DNA of 64,000 bases from Gonatopus flavifemur (lineage: Eukaryota; Arthropoda; Insecta; Hymenoptera; Dryinidae): the NCBI GenBank assembly GCA_018340375.1, contig JAFFJZ010000071.1, forward strand, positions 124,001 to 188,000. The letters run 5' to 3'. Both the position numbers and the translations under genes were made by a program. Shown here one piece after another: positions 41,622 through 53,828 of the stretch (the stretch's first letter is position 1; the number at the start of each line of letters is the position of its first letter). Below the pieces are notes generated by a model that was not told the origin of the DNA, ran no database searches, and worked only from the letters and a program-made list of their open reading frames with translations.

Positions 41622-44542
41622 TAATTTCAGTAATGATTTTCATTACGCAGACAAATGTAAGATAGTGTTATTTCGTAGGGATAGGGATTCAAGTGGGAGA
41701 AGAAAGTATAACTACTCGTTTTCAATCAGAATTTTCATGTAAAGAAGAAAACATGAGGATTCTCATTCACCCGATACCCAATTTGAACGCTTTGATTAGT
41801 AAGTTTAACACAAGAGATTGGATTCCAAATCCTGTATTCTGATTGGTCGAGAATCAATGTATGTTAGATCAATCCTCGGCCGTTTCAAATGATTCTTCTG
41901 AAGGATGTGTTTTCGACTTATCCCAACCACAACATTGAACAATGATGAATTTATTCGAATTCACCTTTTTTACATCATTCGATGATTATAGAGGGTTCAT
42001 CGAACGTTAATAACTTACTTGAGATCCCTCAAGATCATTCATGTTCAAATCAAAATCTAATCCAAATTGTGTGCAAGTTCAAGCGCGTTTCTACGTTTAG
42101 AAAATGTATTCGTCCTAAAGAGGACGGATTTGATTGATCTTCAAAGACAATTCTTTTCCCATTTGAAATAACAATATGCCCCTCGAAGTCATATGTGCTT
42201 CAAATGGAACTGTTTCGAGCTGTCACCTGATTGGTTGATTCGTATCACGAATGGTTGATTTAAGCTAAACAAACCGTATGTGATTACAATGTCAATCAAG
42301 TGCAATGATTGGGTCGTATACGATGTCACACCTTGTATTTTCGTCAAAATTGGTGGATTCTGCAAGTTGAAGTAAGTTATTAACGTTCGATAAACCCTTT
42401 ATAATCATCGAATGATGTAAAAAGGGTGAATTCGAATAAATTCATCATTGTTCAATGTTGTGGTTGGGATAAGTCGAAAACACATTCTTCAGAAGGATCA
42501 TTTGAAACGGCCGAGGATTGATCTAACATACATTGATTCTCGACCAATCAGAATATAGGATTCGGAATCCAATCTCTTGTGTTAAACTTACTAATCAAAG
42601 CGTTCAAATTGGGTATCGGATGAATGAGAATCCTCATGTTTTCTTCTTTACATGAAAATTCTGATTGAAAACGAGTAGTTATACTTTTTTCTCCCACTTG
42701 AATCCCTATCCCTACGGAATAACACTATCTTACATTTGTCTGCGTAATGAAAATCATTACTGAAATTACAACTTTCACCTACAGCATATCGTGATAAGAA
42801 TTCATGACAATAATCAATTCTTCCACAGTGTCGACGAATTCAATCGTTCTACATAGAAAATTTACCAATTTGTATGTTGGTAAATCGTATCGATTATACC
42901 GATCAGCAGATCGTATGAGCGCCCTCTGCAAGCACCTTCCTCTCTTGTTCTGTTATGACGCTCCTGAATGACCGATGGACCCACCTCATAATTAGTCAAG
43001 TGTAATTAATTATATCTCGGAAATTATGCGTCGGAGAGCATTGTGCAAAAGGACTAATCGTTTTAGAATTTCATCAGGAATCTACTCCCAAAAAAGAGTG
43101 CGGGAATCTTCAATCACCCTGTAGAGGGATCAAAACTGTCGATCTGAGATTTAAGAAAATTTGACTAAACTTTACTAACTACGAGGATGCGAATAAGCTA
43201 GTCGGAAACAAGGAATTGGAAGCTATGGGACTTTGTGCATATATACCTTACAGGTATCTGTGTAGGAAGGGCATTATAAAGGGAGTTGATGCTGATTCTC
43301 CTGTAGAGCAAATAGATTTTGCTAGCGAAATTGAAATATTAGACAGAATAAGGATGTATAAGAATGTGAACAAAGGTAATGTATGTAAGAAAGTTCCCAC
43401 TGAGAATGTTTTACTTACTTTCGAAGGAGATAGCTTACCCAAACAGATTCATCTGTATGGATTATTAGGTTGGAAGGTTCATCCTCACATACAAAAGGTG
43501 AAAATGTGTTATAATTGCTTCAACTATGGACATTTGAGGTACGATTGTAAGCAAGCTGCTATATGTATCAACTGTGGAAAAGATCAACATGTCATTAAAG
43601 GAGGTGAAGCAGATAACCCAAACAAGAGATGTATTGAAACAATAGTATGTATCAATTGTGGGGATAAACATCTTCCAATCAGTGTCAAATGTAAGAAGTA
43701 CGTTGATAACAAATGGGTAATGGAAAAGTGTGCGCAACATAACGCCACACCTTTTGAAGTTAAAAAAATGTACAAGATGTTCAAGGAGTGCCACAGGCAA
43801 AATAAAAAACCGACGTACAACGATGGAGCGTATCAAACTAATATGAGAATTGACGCAAACTACCCACGACTAGTGGAAGCGCAGGAAATTTTTTCTGGAG
43901 ATTCAAGTAAGAAAGATGTTGCGGTTAGTTATGCAAAATTAATGAGAACGGAAAATACCAAGGACAGTAATATAGCAACGAACACTAACATCAACATAAA
44001 TGGCGCTATAAAGGAAGCGGAGATCAGTAGTAATAAAGAGAAGGCAGACAAAAATGCGTTATCGGCTTCTCCAAATAAACCTTCTAAGAGTAGTTATACT
44101 ACGAATAATATAAAATTGAGCGATTTCTCCAGTAAAGGACAAAAAACAGTAGTACCGAGTAAGGACACAAGAAACAGTGGAAAAAATTCGACGAAGAAGA
44201 TGGCTAAAAAAGATACGAAGATATCAATGGGACAACAATTGGAGACTACGATCATTGAAGAATTCCCTGAGTATCTTCCAGCGGAGGATGGACAGGAGCT
44301 AACAAGAAACTTCAACAATTCAGTCTCAGATTTAATTACTGAGAAAAATTTACCCACACAAGAAGGAAATCCACTGTATGTGATGTGGAAGAGAATTATC
44401 TTGGATCATTATCCGAACAACATGGATGTGGAGACCGGTAATCTATTGTTGGACACCTTCAAGAAAACTATTGTTGATATCAGGAAAGATTACGTGTCAC
44501 AGTACTCGACGGATCTTGGGCTGGATCCACCAAATTTTGAAG

Positions 44543-47500
44543 ATGACTGAAGGTTTTAGTTTAAAGATTTTGCTTTGGAATGCTCGGTCATTCCAAAACA
44601 AAGTACATGATATGCAAAGTATTATAAATAGAGAGTATCATGATATTATTATTATAGTAGAATCATGGTTGAAAGGTAATAATTATACTCCTGATTCAAG
44701 GGGGTTTACTGTTTTGAGGAAGGACAGACCGTCCCAGACGGGGGGAGGACTGTTGATATATGTTAAAAAGCAAATATCGGTTAAGTCGGACACTAAGTTC
44801 GTTATTCCTGGAATATCAAAAAATTTTGAATATTTATTGTTTTCTGTGAATAATATTTCACCCAATATAAATTTTCTAGTTCTGTATAGGTCACCGCAGG
44901 AAATGAATGCTTATGGGGAGTGGATGTCGATTTTCAACTCTCTGGATAAGGAAGAAAATAATATTTTCGTCGGAGACTTTGACGCACAGAGTACAAATTG
45001 GAACTGTGATACTACATGTAGAAACGGCCAAAATCTCTCGAATGCTATTTTTGACGCGGACTTATATGTGGTTAACCACGATACTACTACTAGGTTTGGG
45101 GATACGTGTAAGTCTAATCTAGATTTATGTATATGTAATGGTAAGCTTTTGGATCTGATGTCGTACTCGGTGGGAGAGGACTCCTAGGGGTCGGATCATC
45201 TTCCTGTCGGGTTTGATATTAAGTTGCAAACAAGAGGTTATCAGGTCTTTCAGAAATTCAATAATAGGCTTCACAATGGGAAAACCAACTGGAATGATTT
45301 TCTATCATACCTAAACCAGCAGGAACAAATATTCACTGATCCCTATTATTTTGGTCTCTCATGTGTTGACAAGTATGAATTTATTATTCAAACGATAAAG
45401 GATGCGTTATTGTATGCAAATAGGGTTAACTCGGCTATAGAGACCTCATCTGGTCCTGGCATAAAAATGCATAAATTTAAGAAAACCCCATCCCCTTGGT
45501 GGGATCAGGAGTGTCAAAACGCGATTGATGCTAGGGAAAAAGCCCTACAACGGGCTATGAGGGATATGACGATTGAAAGTTGGGTAGAGTGGAGAAGGGT
45601 AGTGGCAAAAACAAAAACAATATTAAAAGATAAAAAAAAGGAATCGTTCGTTAAATTTGCCGAGTCTTTCAACAGAACGACAAGTACTACCGAAATATGG
45701 AGGACAATTGAATTCTTTAAAAATGAGGATAGCTCTCTTTCATCAAAATCGGATTGTTCGTTACTGAATCATGAGATCAGAACAGAAATGGAGGATAGGG
45801 TGATCAGCTCTCTTACGACATCGGGGTTAGAGGATTGGGAAGTTGATGACTTCACAGGTGATGATTTGAGCTCCGATTCTAATCTCTCTTTTACACTTCA
45901 CGAATACATGGCAGCATAGGCTCTCTCAAACCTAATAAAATTGCAGGATTGGACCAAGTAGACAATAAGGTTCTTATTTTGTTACCACAGACATATCGTA
46001 TAGCAATATTAGACGTTTTGAATTTATGTTATGATGATGGTTCTTTTCCCAGGTCTTGGAACGAATACCTCACTTTTTTCTTAGATAAGAGCGGGGGTGA
46101 AGGTGTAAGGCCCATTTCAATATCGTCAGCAATGTGTAAGCTGTTCGGAAAAATGATCTCAGCCAGATTGAATTTCTGGTTGGAAACAAATAAATTGCAT
46201 CACAATCTACAGTTTGGTTTTCGCAGAGGTTATTCCTGTCTGGATAACATTTCATTAATTAATACCAAATTAGAAATTTTTGGGTCGGAAAAAACCGACT
46301 GTCCAATCATATTTCTTGACATCAAATCAGCATTTGATAATTTGATTCCTAATAGATTGATAAACGCCCCAATTGAGGCTAAATGTCCAAGTAAAATGGT
46401 AACTTTTATAAAGCAATGGATATCTCACAGAAGTACCACGTTCGTCAGGAAATATGAGGAGCCTGAAATTCATGTAATGTTCAAAGGAGTGCCACAAGGA
46501 GGGGTTCTCAGTCCGGTTCTATTTAGTTTCTATATTAGTAAAATACAGTCTCGTCCTCCGGAAGGCATAGGGGTACTACAATTCGCCGACGATTCCGTTT
46601 TGTTTCCTACGAATGTACAATCTTTACGTCTGAATAAGATTTTGTTGATAATGGCCTTTCATAGGACCAGTGAGTTTTTAGAAGAGCTGGGATTGGAACT
46701 CTCAGTTGATAAAACCAAATACATCAATTTTCATGTTCCTGTACTGGATGGAAAATGTTGTTACAGTTGTGACGATAGTATAGTATTATGTGGTGTTGAA
46801 AAGGAAACAGTGTGTACGGTCAAATTTCTGGGGGTGGTGTTTGATAACCATCTTCCATTCAAAGAACATGTTAAAGGTATTACGGAAAGATGTGATAGAT
46901 TGTTAAATATAATAAGATATCTGAGACGTACCTGGTGAGGTGGTGACCCTATTGTACTCTTGCATATTTATAAAAGTCTTATTAGAAGTACTATGGAATA
47001 CGGATTAATAGGAATAGTGAGGTGCGGTAGTTTCAAAGTATTCGATAAGTTATCCTTAATACAGCATAAAGCCTTAAGAATTGCCTTCGAGTATAGGAAT
47101 TCTACTCCCATAGGAGTTATGCATATAGAAGCTGGTCTTCTAGATTTACAAACCGGAGTATATTGTCTTGGGACTAAATTTATTCTCAAAAGATTGAGTC
47201 TTCGGTGCAATCCGGTAATAGAGGGACTGAAAGAATATCTTTCAATATTTAGTAAACACTCTTATGCGAATCCTTCGTTGAACGAGTTGCTGCTGTTGCA
47301 TATTTATTCAAAAAACAGAAGGGTAGAGGGTCAAATTATTAAGTCAAATCATGTGCCAAGTTATGATATTGATTACTGTGTTAAATATGTAGAACTACCT
47401 ATAGATACTAAGTCGGGGTTTAACATTCAGAATGAACAAGAGTTTGAAGTGGTTCTCAGTGAGGTAATAGAAAAGAGTGGCTTGACAGAAATGCCGGATC

Positions 47501-48390
47501 TAGTCTTCACGGACGGTTCAGTCATTAAAAATGGTCTAGCAACTGGGGCAGCGGATTTTTCTCCTTCTTCAAAGGTGGGGAAGTGTTTTGCATTGAATCC
47601 TTTGAGTGACATATTCACTGCGGAAAACTACGCTATATTTAAAGCACTTGAATTGGTATACGAGTATGATATCAACAATCTTTCCATTTTTTCTGATTCA
47701 CTTTCTAGCTTGCTAGCCTTGAATTCAGTCGGTATAAATAGGGATCCATCTCCCATAAGTATTATGTTACGTAAGGAATTACTGAATGCAATCAGGTATC
47801 TCAGATATAAGAATGGTATTATAAAAATCTTTTGGATACCAGCTCATTGTGGTATACAGGGTAACGAAATGGCCGATATTCTGGCTAAGAGTGCAAGTCA
47901 AGGTGATCCGGATCTGAATATGTGTATACCATATACTAATATTGGTAATAATGTAATTGCTGAGTATAAGGATGCCTACTTTTCGTCGTTGAAGACTAAT
48001 GCATATCATCTAAATAAAGGGGTTTTGTATTTTGATAACTTTTATGATGAAAAAAGAAAGATTTGGTTCGAGGGTGTGTCTAGATCTAGGAAATTTATAG
48101 TATTATTGAATAGGATTAGATCCAACCATTATAATTTGAATTTCTCACTTTGGAGGAAAAATATCATAGAATACCCAGTATGTGACTGTGATAATATATC
48201 TCTCCAATGTAAAGATCATATCACTCTCGATTGTGTGAAATATGATAGGCGAAGGGAGAAACTTGGGTATGATTTATTTATAATCGGATATATTTCACCC
48301 TCGAGGGTGGTCGATCTAATAAAAGAAAAAAAACTGGTTATCTTGGATATACTGTATAACTTCTATTGTGATATTGATATTACTTTCTGA
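44543..48390 (+). pseudogene. Retrotransposon ORF2 (EEP endonuclease, RT, RNase H), three lesions
   Basis: The N-terminal endonuclease/exonuclease/phosphatase domain (KILLWNARSFQNK, VESWL, GDFDAQSTNWN, GSDHLPV) nicks the target. Reverse transcriptase follows (VRPISISSAMCKLFGKM, IFLDIKSAFDN, GVPQGGVLSPVLF, LQFADDSVLF), then RNase H (FTDGSV, TAENYAIFKALEL, FSDSLSSL, WIPAHCGIQGNEMAD) and a C-terminal Cys/His motif (CDCDN...CKDHITLDC). The ATG at 44543 overlaps the end of ORF1 by 8 nt. Lesions: a TAG at 45185-45187 and a TGA at 46936-46938, both at positions where Trp would be expected, and a one-base frameshift near 45915. The protein is therefore not made whole; domains are otherwise well preserved. 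Confidence 0.93.
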
Positions 48391-48715
48391 ATAATGTAAT
48401 GTAGTGGTATCTGTTGATTAATTATTATTATGAGTAGTTATATTAAATTAGAAATTATTAACTTTAGTTAGTTTGATTTTACAGCTGCGAGACATGTAAG
48501 CAATTATGATTTTTGACCTCTCATATACGTGTACAGTGGACTCTTATTTTTATGTTTCGCGGGAATGGCATTCTAGAGACCGTTTGAGACAGCTACTTCC
48601 TCTCAACCAATATTTTAGGTTAGTTAGTCCTGATGTTTGGATTGTAAGAGAATGGATGTATATCCTATACACTCAATAAATTGATTGAACTGAACTGATG
48701 TGTTGATAGGTTATT

Positions 48716-48834
48716 ATAATATTGAAAGAATAATTGAAAAATGGATGAATTGTGAATTGCAGGTTATACTACATTACAGGTATTACGGGTCATCATAACA
48801 ACAATCGAACGCACACAAATAAGCTGGAATTATA
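48716..48834. other. Spacer between the retrotransposon and DD41D copy 2
   Basis: Short AT-rich spacer, without features. Confidence 0.4.
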
Positions 48835-50866
48835 CAGGGTGGGGCATTTAAAGTGTCGCGGGCGTTTTTTCCAAAAATAAAGTGAGATACGAGAAAATTT
48901 TTCGGACAAAAGTTGTAGGGTACCGAGGGGGACATCCGATGGTGGCCTTGGCTTTGACCTCAAATCTCATCTTCAAGGGCGTTCTGAGATCAACTCTTGT
49001 TTTTTAAATAGCATCTCATATTTTTTACTGCAGATTTGGATTCTAGGTCAAAAACCAAGAAACTTTTGTCTGAACCATTTTCCTGAAATCCGCAAAAATG
49101 GCGCTCTAATCGATATTGTTCCATTTTGAATCTGACATTCGAATAACTTGAAAACGAAGGGTCTTGCAAAAGAATGTTTCGTACAAAAGTTGTCAATACA
49201 CAACACATTTCAATCGTCCACATTACCACCGTTCAGAGCTCACGCGATGTGAACAAACGACGGGGTTCAGTGAAAATTCACGATTTTGAGAGTCAGTTTG
49301 TCAGTTACATTTGATTATTACTTGGTTCATGACAAATTGAAAATCATGGATATCCGATACACGGTTTCTGAGAAGATCGATATGATCCACATTTACGGTG
49401 AGGTGCATAAGAACCCCAGACAAGCATATGACTTGTATGCAGAACGATTTCCTGAAAGAACAACGCCATCCATTAGGTATTTTCAACGCATTACAAAATT
49501 ATTCTCAGAAACGGGAAGTGTTACAAGGGAAAAACGACATCGAATGAGAACTGTTAGCGGAGAAAATGCGGGAGTTAATGTACTAGCTGCAGTAGCCAAT
49601 AATCCACACGTGAGCTCTCGTGAAATTGAACTCCATTCGGGAATTTCTCGAAGAAGTGTTCTTCGAATACTGAAACGTCACAAATTCCATCCGTATCACA
49701 TTTGTTTGCATCAAGACCTTCACGGTGATGATTTCGAAAATCGTGTACAGTTTTGTCGATGGGGTCTAGCGCAAATGCACAATAACAACTTCATCAACAT
49801 ATTATTTTCTGATGAGTCGACGTTCACCAATCATGGTCAAGTAAATCGACATAATATGCATTACTGGGCGACAGAAATTCCAAGATGGTTACGTCAAGTA
49901 GAGCATCAAAGACGATGGGCTGTGAATGTTTGGTGTGGTATTTTTCGATCTCGAGTAATTGGACCGTACTTCATTGCAGATGCGCTAAATGGAGAGAAGT
50001 ACAGACATTTCTTAGATCAAGTACTTCCAACATTACTTGAAGACATACCTATTCAGGAACGATTGAATATGTGGTATCAACACGATGGTTGTCCATCCCA
50101 TTATGCAGTCACAGCTCGAGAAATATTGGACAGAGATTATCCTGGACGATGGATAGGACGTCGTGGACCAGTTCATTGGCCTGCCCGTTCTCCGGATCTT
50201 ACTTCTCCAGATTTTTTTTTATGGGGATACATAAAAGATACAGTTTATCAACAAGCGCCGACTACACCTGAGAATATGCGTCAACGAATCATCAATGCAT
50301 GCGCGAGCATCAATGAAGATATTTTAGCACGAGTTCAGCAATCTTTTGTAAAACGTTTTGAAATGTGTATTGAAGTCGAAGGCCATCATTTTGAGCATCT
50401 ACTGCATTAAAATTATCCAAGTGATGTAGACGATTGAAATGTGTTGTGTTTTGTCTGTTATACCCCATCACCTCCGTTTCAGTTCAAGGGGTCCCCCTTG
50501 GAATCAGACAACTTTCGTCCGAAACATTCTCCTCCAAGACCCTTCGTTTTCGAGTTATTCTAATGTCAGATTCAGTATGGAACAATATCGATTAGAGCGC
50601 CATCTTTGCGGATTTCAGGAAAATGGTTCAGACAAAAGTTTCTTGGTTTTTGACCTAGAATCCAAATCTGCAGTAAAAAATATGAGATGCTATTTAAAGG
50701 ACAAGAGTTGACCTCAGAATGCCCTTGGAGATGAGATTTGAGGTCAAAGCCAAGGCCACCATCGGATGTCCCCTTCGATACCCTACAATTTTTGTCCGAA
50801 AAATTTTCTCGTATCTCATTTTATTTTTGGAAAAAACGCCCGCGTCACTTTAAATGCCCCACCCTG
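48835..50866 (+). mobile_element. DD41D Tc1/mariner-type transposon, copy 2
   Basis: 2,032 bp, with the same ends as the copy at 12018-14048 and the same ~0.36-kb inverted arms (about 48835-49197 and 50505-50866). TA flanks both sides (48833-48834 and 50867-50868; TATA on both sides is also possible). Almost identical to copy 1 along its whole length. Confidence 0.95.
49346..50410 (+). CDS. DD41D transposase, copy 2 (354 aa)
   Basis: Same protein as at 12529-13593, with isolated differences (for example ...YMIHIYG/IYIYG near the start, HFLDQVLPTLLEDI in place of HFSDQVLPTSLEDI, and RRWAVNVW in place of RQWAVNVW). The catalytic motifs LFSDESTF, WYQHDGCPSHYA and SPDLTSPDFFLWG are intact with the 41-residue spacing. 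No stop or frameshift. Start at the ATG of MDIRYTV. Two intact copies 35 kb apart point to recent transposition. Confidence 0.94.
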   Translation: MDIRYTVSEKIDMIHIYGEVHKNPRQAYDLYAERFPERTTPSIRYFQRITKLFSETGSVTREKRHRMRTVSGENAGVNVLAAVANNPHVSSREIELHSGISRRSVLRILKRHKFHPYHICLHQDLHGDDFENRVQFCRWGLAQMHNNNFINILFSDESTFTNHGQVNRHNMHYWATEIPRWLRQVEHQRRWAVNVWCGIFRSRVIGPYFIADALNGEKYRHFLDQVLPTLLEDIPIQERLNMWYQHDGCPSHYAVTAREILDRDYPGRWIGRRGPVHWPARSPDLTSPDFFLWGYIKDTVYQQAPTTPENMRQRIINACASINEDILARVQQSFVKRFEMCIEVEGHHFEHLLH

Positions 50867-50868
50867 TA

Positions 50869-51341
50869 TATACTTTTATATATGACTTGGAAAAATTCAT
50901 GAATGGATTGATGAATAAATGATGAAGAGGTTATTCGTAAAAAAGAACACAAAAAGTTTGAGAAAGGTATAAATAAATCTATCCGCTACATTCAGGAAAT
51001 TGCTATGTACACAGGTAAGCTCTGTATGATGTATTATTCATAGAATACAATATTCCTTTACAGACAACAGCTCAGCAGATATGCCGTAATGAACAGTCTG
51101 CTACTGTTGGTTCTTACCACCAGAACCACAGGCTGATGATCAAATGAATCATACAAGGTCTAGTCGAAAATGATGATTCAAATTTATGCATCACTTTTTA
51201 GGTGAGATCTTATCGGATATACCATAACCCCCTTACAAAGAATCCACTGTCAGGTTCTCCTGCTAGAGTCGTTGGAAAATGATCAAATGGATCATATCGA
51301 GCATGCTCAAGGGAAGAGATTCAAGTTTATTTGCAATTCCT
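50869..51341. repeat. Degenerate ~140-170-bp repeats leading into the mirror locus
   Basis: GATATACCATAAC-like and CAAATGAATCAT-like phrases recur (about 51079, 51216, 51362, 51570), each unit preceded by a T-rich stretch ending CAG or AGG. They continue into the left arm of the mirror structure. No coding content. Confidence 0.5.
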
Positions 51342-51899
51342 CCACATACCAGAAAGTCAGAGATATATCATAAGTTCTGACGTACAGTCAACTACTGGAA
51401 CGTTCCAAAGTAGCTGATCACAACCAGATGACCAGCTACTTCGGAAGGCTCCACTGTCGATTTCTCTAATCAGGATCACAGGCAATCGATGAAAAAGATC
51501 ATACCGAGCCTGCTCAAGGGTGATTATTGAAGTTTATTTGCCATTTTTTTACAGGCGAGAGTATAATGGATATACCATAATCTCTAATGGAATCCACTAT
51601 TCTGCAATCAGAATCGTGACAAAAAATGGAACAGAATAGTGAATAGATAATGAATGTAAATTCAATTATAGCAAGTTTGAAAAACATTCGAAAATAAGGT
51701 TAGTCACCGGGCACTTCAGGTATACTAAAATATGACATCCTGAATCAAAATTATGAACTATGTACAAAATGGTTTCCCTAGATTCTTTGAGTGAAATTAC
51801 AGGTAGATCAAGAAAAAGTAGATAGGATGCAGGTATACTATACATCTGTATGTAACTTACCACCACGATCAATATCATCAGGTAGCGTAGAAGGAAAAT

Positions 51900-52480
51900 G
51901 AAGAAAAGGCAGAAGTGCAGTGGATATACAAGTCCTTGCGTTGGATGAAAGCACTATCAGATTCTTCCAACAGAATCATAGGTGGATGAAGAAAAAGCGA
52001 AAAGGATGTAGATGTATCATACATCTTTATGTTATGTACCATAATAATCAATGTCATCGGATAGCGTCATAGGAAAATGGAGGAAAGGCAGAAGTGCAGT
52101 GGATATACAAGTCCTTGCATTGAATAATACCACTATCAGATTCTTCCAACAGAATCATAGGGGAATGAAGAAGGAACAAAAAGGATGTAAATGTATCATA
52201 CATCTTTATGTTATGTACCACAATAATCAATGTCATCGGATAGCGTCATAGGACAATGAAGAAAAGGATGAAGTGCAGTGGATATACAAGTCCTTGCATT
52301 GAATAATACCATTATCAGATTCTTCCAACAAAATCATAGGTGGATGAAGAAAAAGCAAAAAGGATGTAGATTGAGCATACATCTGTACGTTGAATCCTAC
52401 CATGATCATTAGGTAGCGTTGAAGGAAAATGCAGAAAAGATAGGAGCGCAGTGGATATATCACAAATCTTTGCATCAAGT
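51900..52480 (+). repeat. ~178-bp tandem array (block b)
   Basis: GCAGTGGATATACAAGTCC occurs at about 51917, 52096 and 52274, with a variant at 52447. Inverted copies lie at about 53240-53700 and 61265-61505, and a direct copy at about 57080-57500. Confidence 0.88.
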
Positions 52481-52771
52481 GCATTCCACTGACCAACTGA
52501 CGAATGTTTGGAGAGACTGTTTAGGATCAACTCAACGAAAATTGAGCAGACACAATATTCTGATTATAGAAATTGTTGCAGAACAACTACAGGTCAACTT
52601 GACTGATGTGACTGGATGTGACAATTCATTCTGATTGTGTTCTTCCAAAGTTCCATCTCTCCAGTTGTTCCATTCGAGCTGGATTATATTTGTGTTCTTA
52701 CAGACCATCATTTTTATCTTTACTTATCTTGGTTTTGGAATGATTCAATTCTCAAATATCATGAATATTAA

Positions 52772-52893
52772 ATGGTTTGGATATTTGATACAATATTGCT
52801 TTTTAATGATCATGAATCATTCTGAATACATTTTGAACATTTCATGGATCCTAGAGTCACTAAATCTCTCAACCCAAAATACTCTATGACAAT
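52772..52893. mobile_element. 122-bp TTAA-flanked insert at the palindrome centre
   Basis: TTAA at 52768-52771 and 52894-52897. The interior matches the terminal ~120 bp of the piggyBac-like relic at 57843-57965 (inverted), so it looks like an internally deleted derivative or a MITE of that element. Confidence 0.7.
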
Positions 52894-53828
52894 TTAATAA
52901 AATTCATGATATTTGAGAATTGAATCATTCCAAGACCAAGATAAGTAAAGATAAAAACGATGGTTTGTAAGAACACAAATATAATCCAGCTTGAAGGGAA
53001 CAACTAAAAAGATGGAACTTTGGAAGGAAACATTCAGAATGAATTGTCACATCCAGTCACATCAGTCAAGTTGACCTGTAGTTGTTCTGCAACAATTTCT
53101 ATGATCAGAATATTGTGTCTGCTCATTTTTCGTTCAGTTGATCCTTAACAGTCTCTCTAATCATTCGTCAATTGGTCAGTGGAATGCACCCGATGCAAAG
53201 ATTTGTGATATATCCACTGCGCTCCTATCTTTTCTGCATTTTCCCTCAACGCTACCTAATGATCATGGTAGGATTTAACGGACAGATGTATGGTACATCT
53301 ACATCCTTTTTGCTTTTCCTTCATCCACCTATGATTCTGTTGGAAGAATCTGACAGTGGTATTATTCAATGCAAGGACTTGTATATCCACTGCACTTCTG
53401 CATTTTTCCTTCATTTTCTTATGACGCTGCCTAATGACATTGATCATTGTGGTACGCAACACAAAGATGTATGGTGACATGCATCCTTCTTGCTTTTTCT
53501 TCATTTACCTGTGATTCTATTGGAAGAATCTGATAATAGCGTAACTAACGCAAGGACCTGTGTTATATCCACTGCACTCTCGCCTTTTCTTCATTTTCCT
53601 CCTACGCCAACCTGATGATATTGATCGTGGTAGTAGGTAACATACAGATGTATAGTATACCTGCATCCTTCCTACTTTTTCTTGGTCCACCTGTAATTTT
53701 ACTCAATGAATTTACTCACTGAAAAAACTTTTTCACCTGGGTACTCAGGAATAAGGATATTGGATAATATATAATCCAGGGGCCAAAATATTGATGAAAA
53801 ATCAACATAAACTCACGCGGTCAACGTA

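Larger units (their letters stand above)
40042..43121. mobile_element. 3.1-kb palindromic (foldback) element inserted in ORF1
   Basis: Ends CAGGGTGATTCAAAATTCCC (left) and its inverse (right) with TA outside (40040-40041 and 43122-43123). The arms run about 40042-40396 plus 41622-42020, and 42380-43121 in inverse, roughly 740 bp each and near-identical. The ~350-bp centre is unique. No coding gene of its own; the mariner at 40397 splits the left arm. The TA duplication and CAGGGTG start suggest a Tc1/mariner-type mobiliser. Confidence 0.92.
39634..44550 (+). pseudogene. Retrotransposon ORF1 (gag-like, CCHC knuckles), interrupted
   Basis: RNA-binding nucleocapsid-like protein. It starts at the ATG giving MEDANEVEVLVDHQ. 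A frameshift near 39840 moves to KTDSTDISVNEATGG. The 3.1-kb palindrome then interrupts it at 40042-43121, and it resumes from about 43150 (NYEDANKLVGN, AMGLCAYIPYRYLCRKG). Three zinc-knuckle-like motifs follow: CYNCFNYGHLRYDC, CINCGKDQH and CINCGDKHLPISVKC. The C-terminal ~200 residues are Ser/Lys-rich and charged. The stop (44548-44550) overlaps the ORF2 start. Confidence 0.85.
39392..48696 (+). mobile_element. I-group non-LTR retrotransposon with nested insertions
   Basis: The 19-bp target duplication GATGTGTTGATAGATTATT (39373-39391) and its one-mismatch copy (48697-48715) flank a unit with a ~240-bp 5' leader, ORF1, ORF2 (endonuclease, RT, RNase H) and a 3' tail ending GATTGAACTGAACT. 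Without the 3.1-kb palindrome in ORF1 the element is about 6.2 kb, a usual full length. The RNase H domain favours the I group over Jockey or R1. Both ORFs carry disabling changes. Confidence 0.92.

Noticed and set aside
43248..44357. Minus-strand ORFs opposite retrotransposon ORF1
   Set aside because: Antisense shadows of ORF1.
53172..53477. ORFs starting MVSGMHPMQRFVIYP (also at 52233, 57301 and 61264)
   Set aside because: They recur with every copy of the ~178-bp array and block c; repeat-derived, with no independent support for coding.
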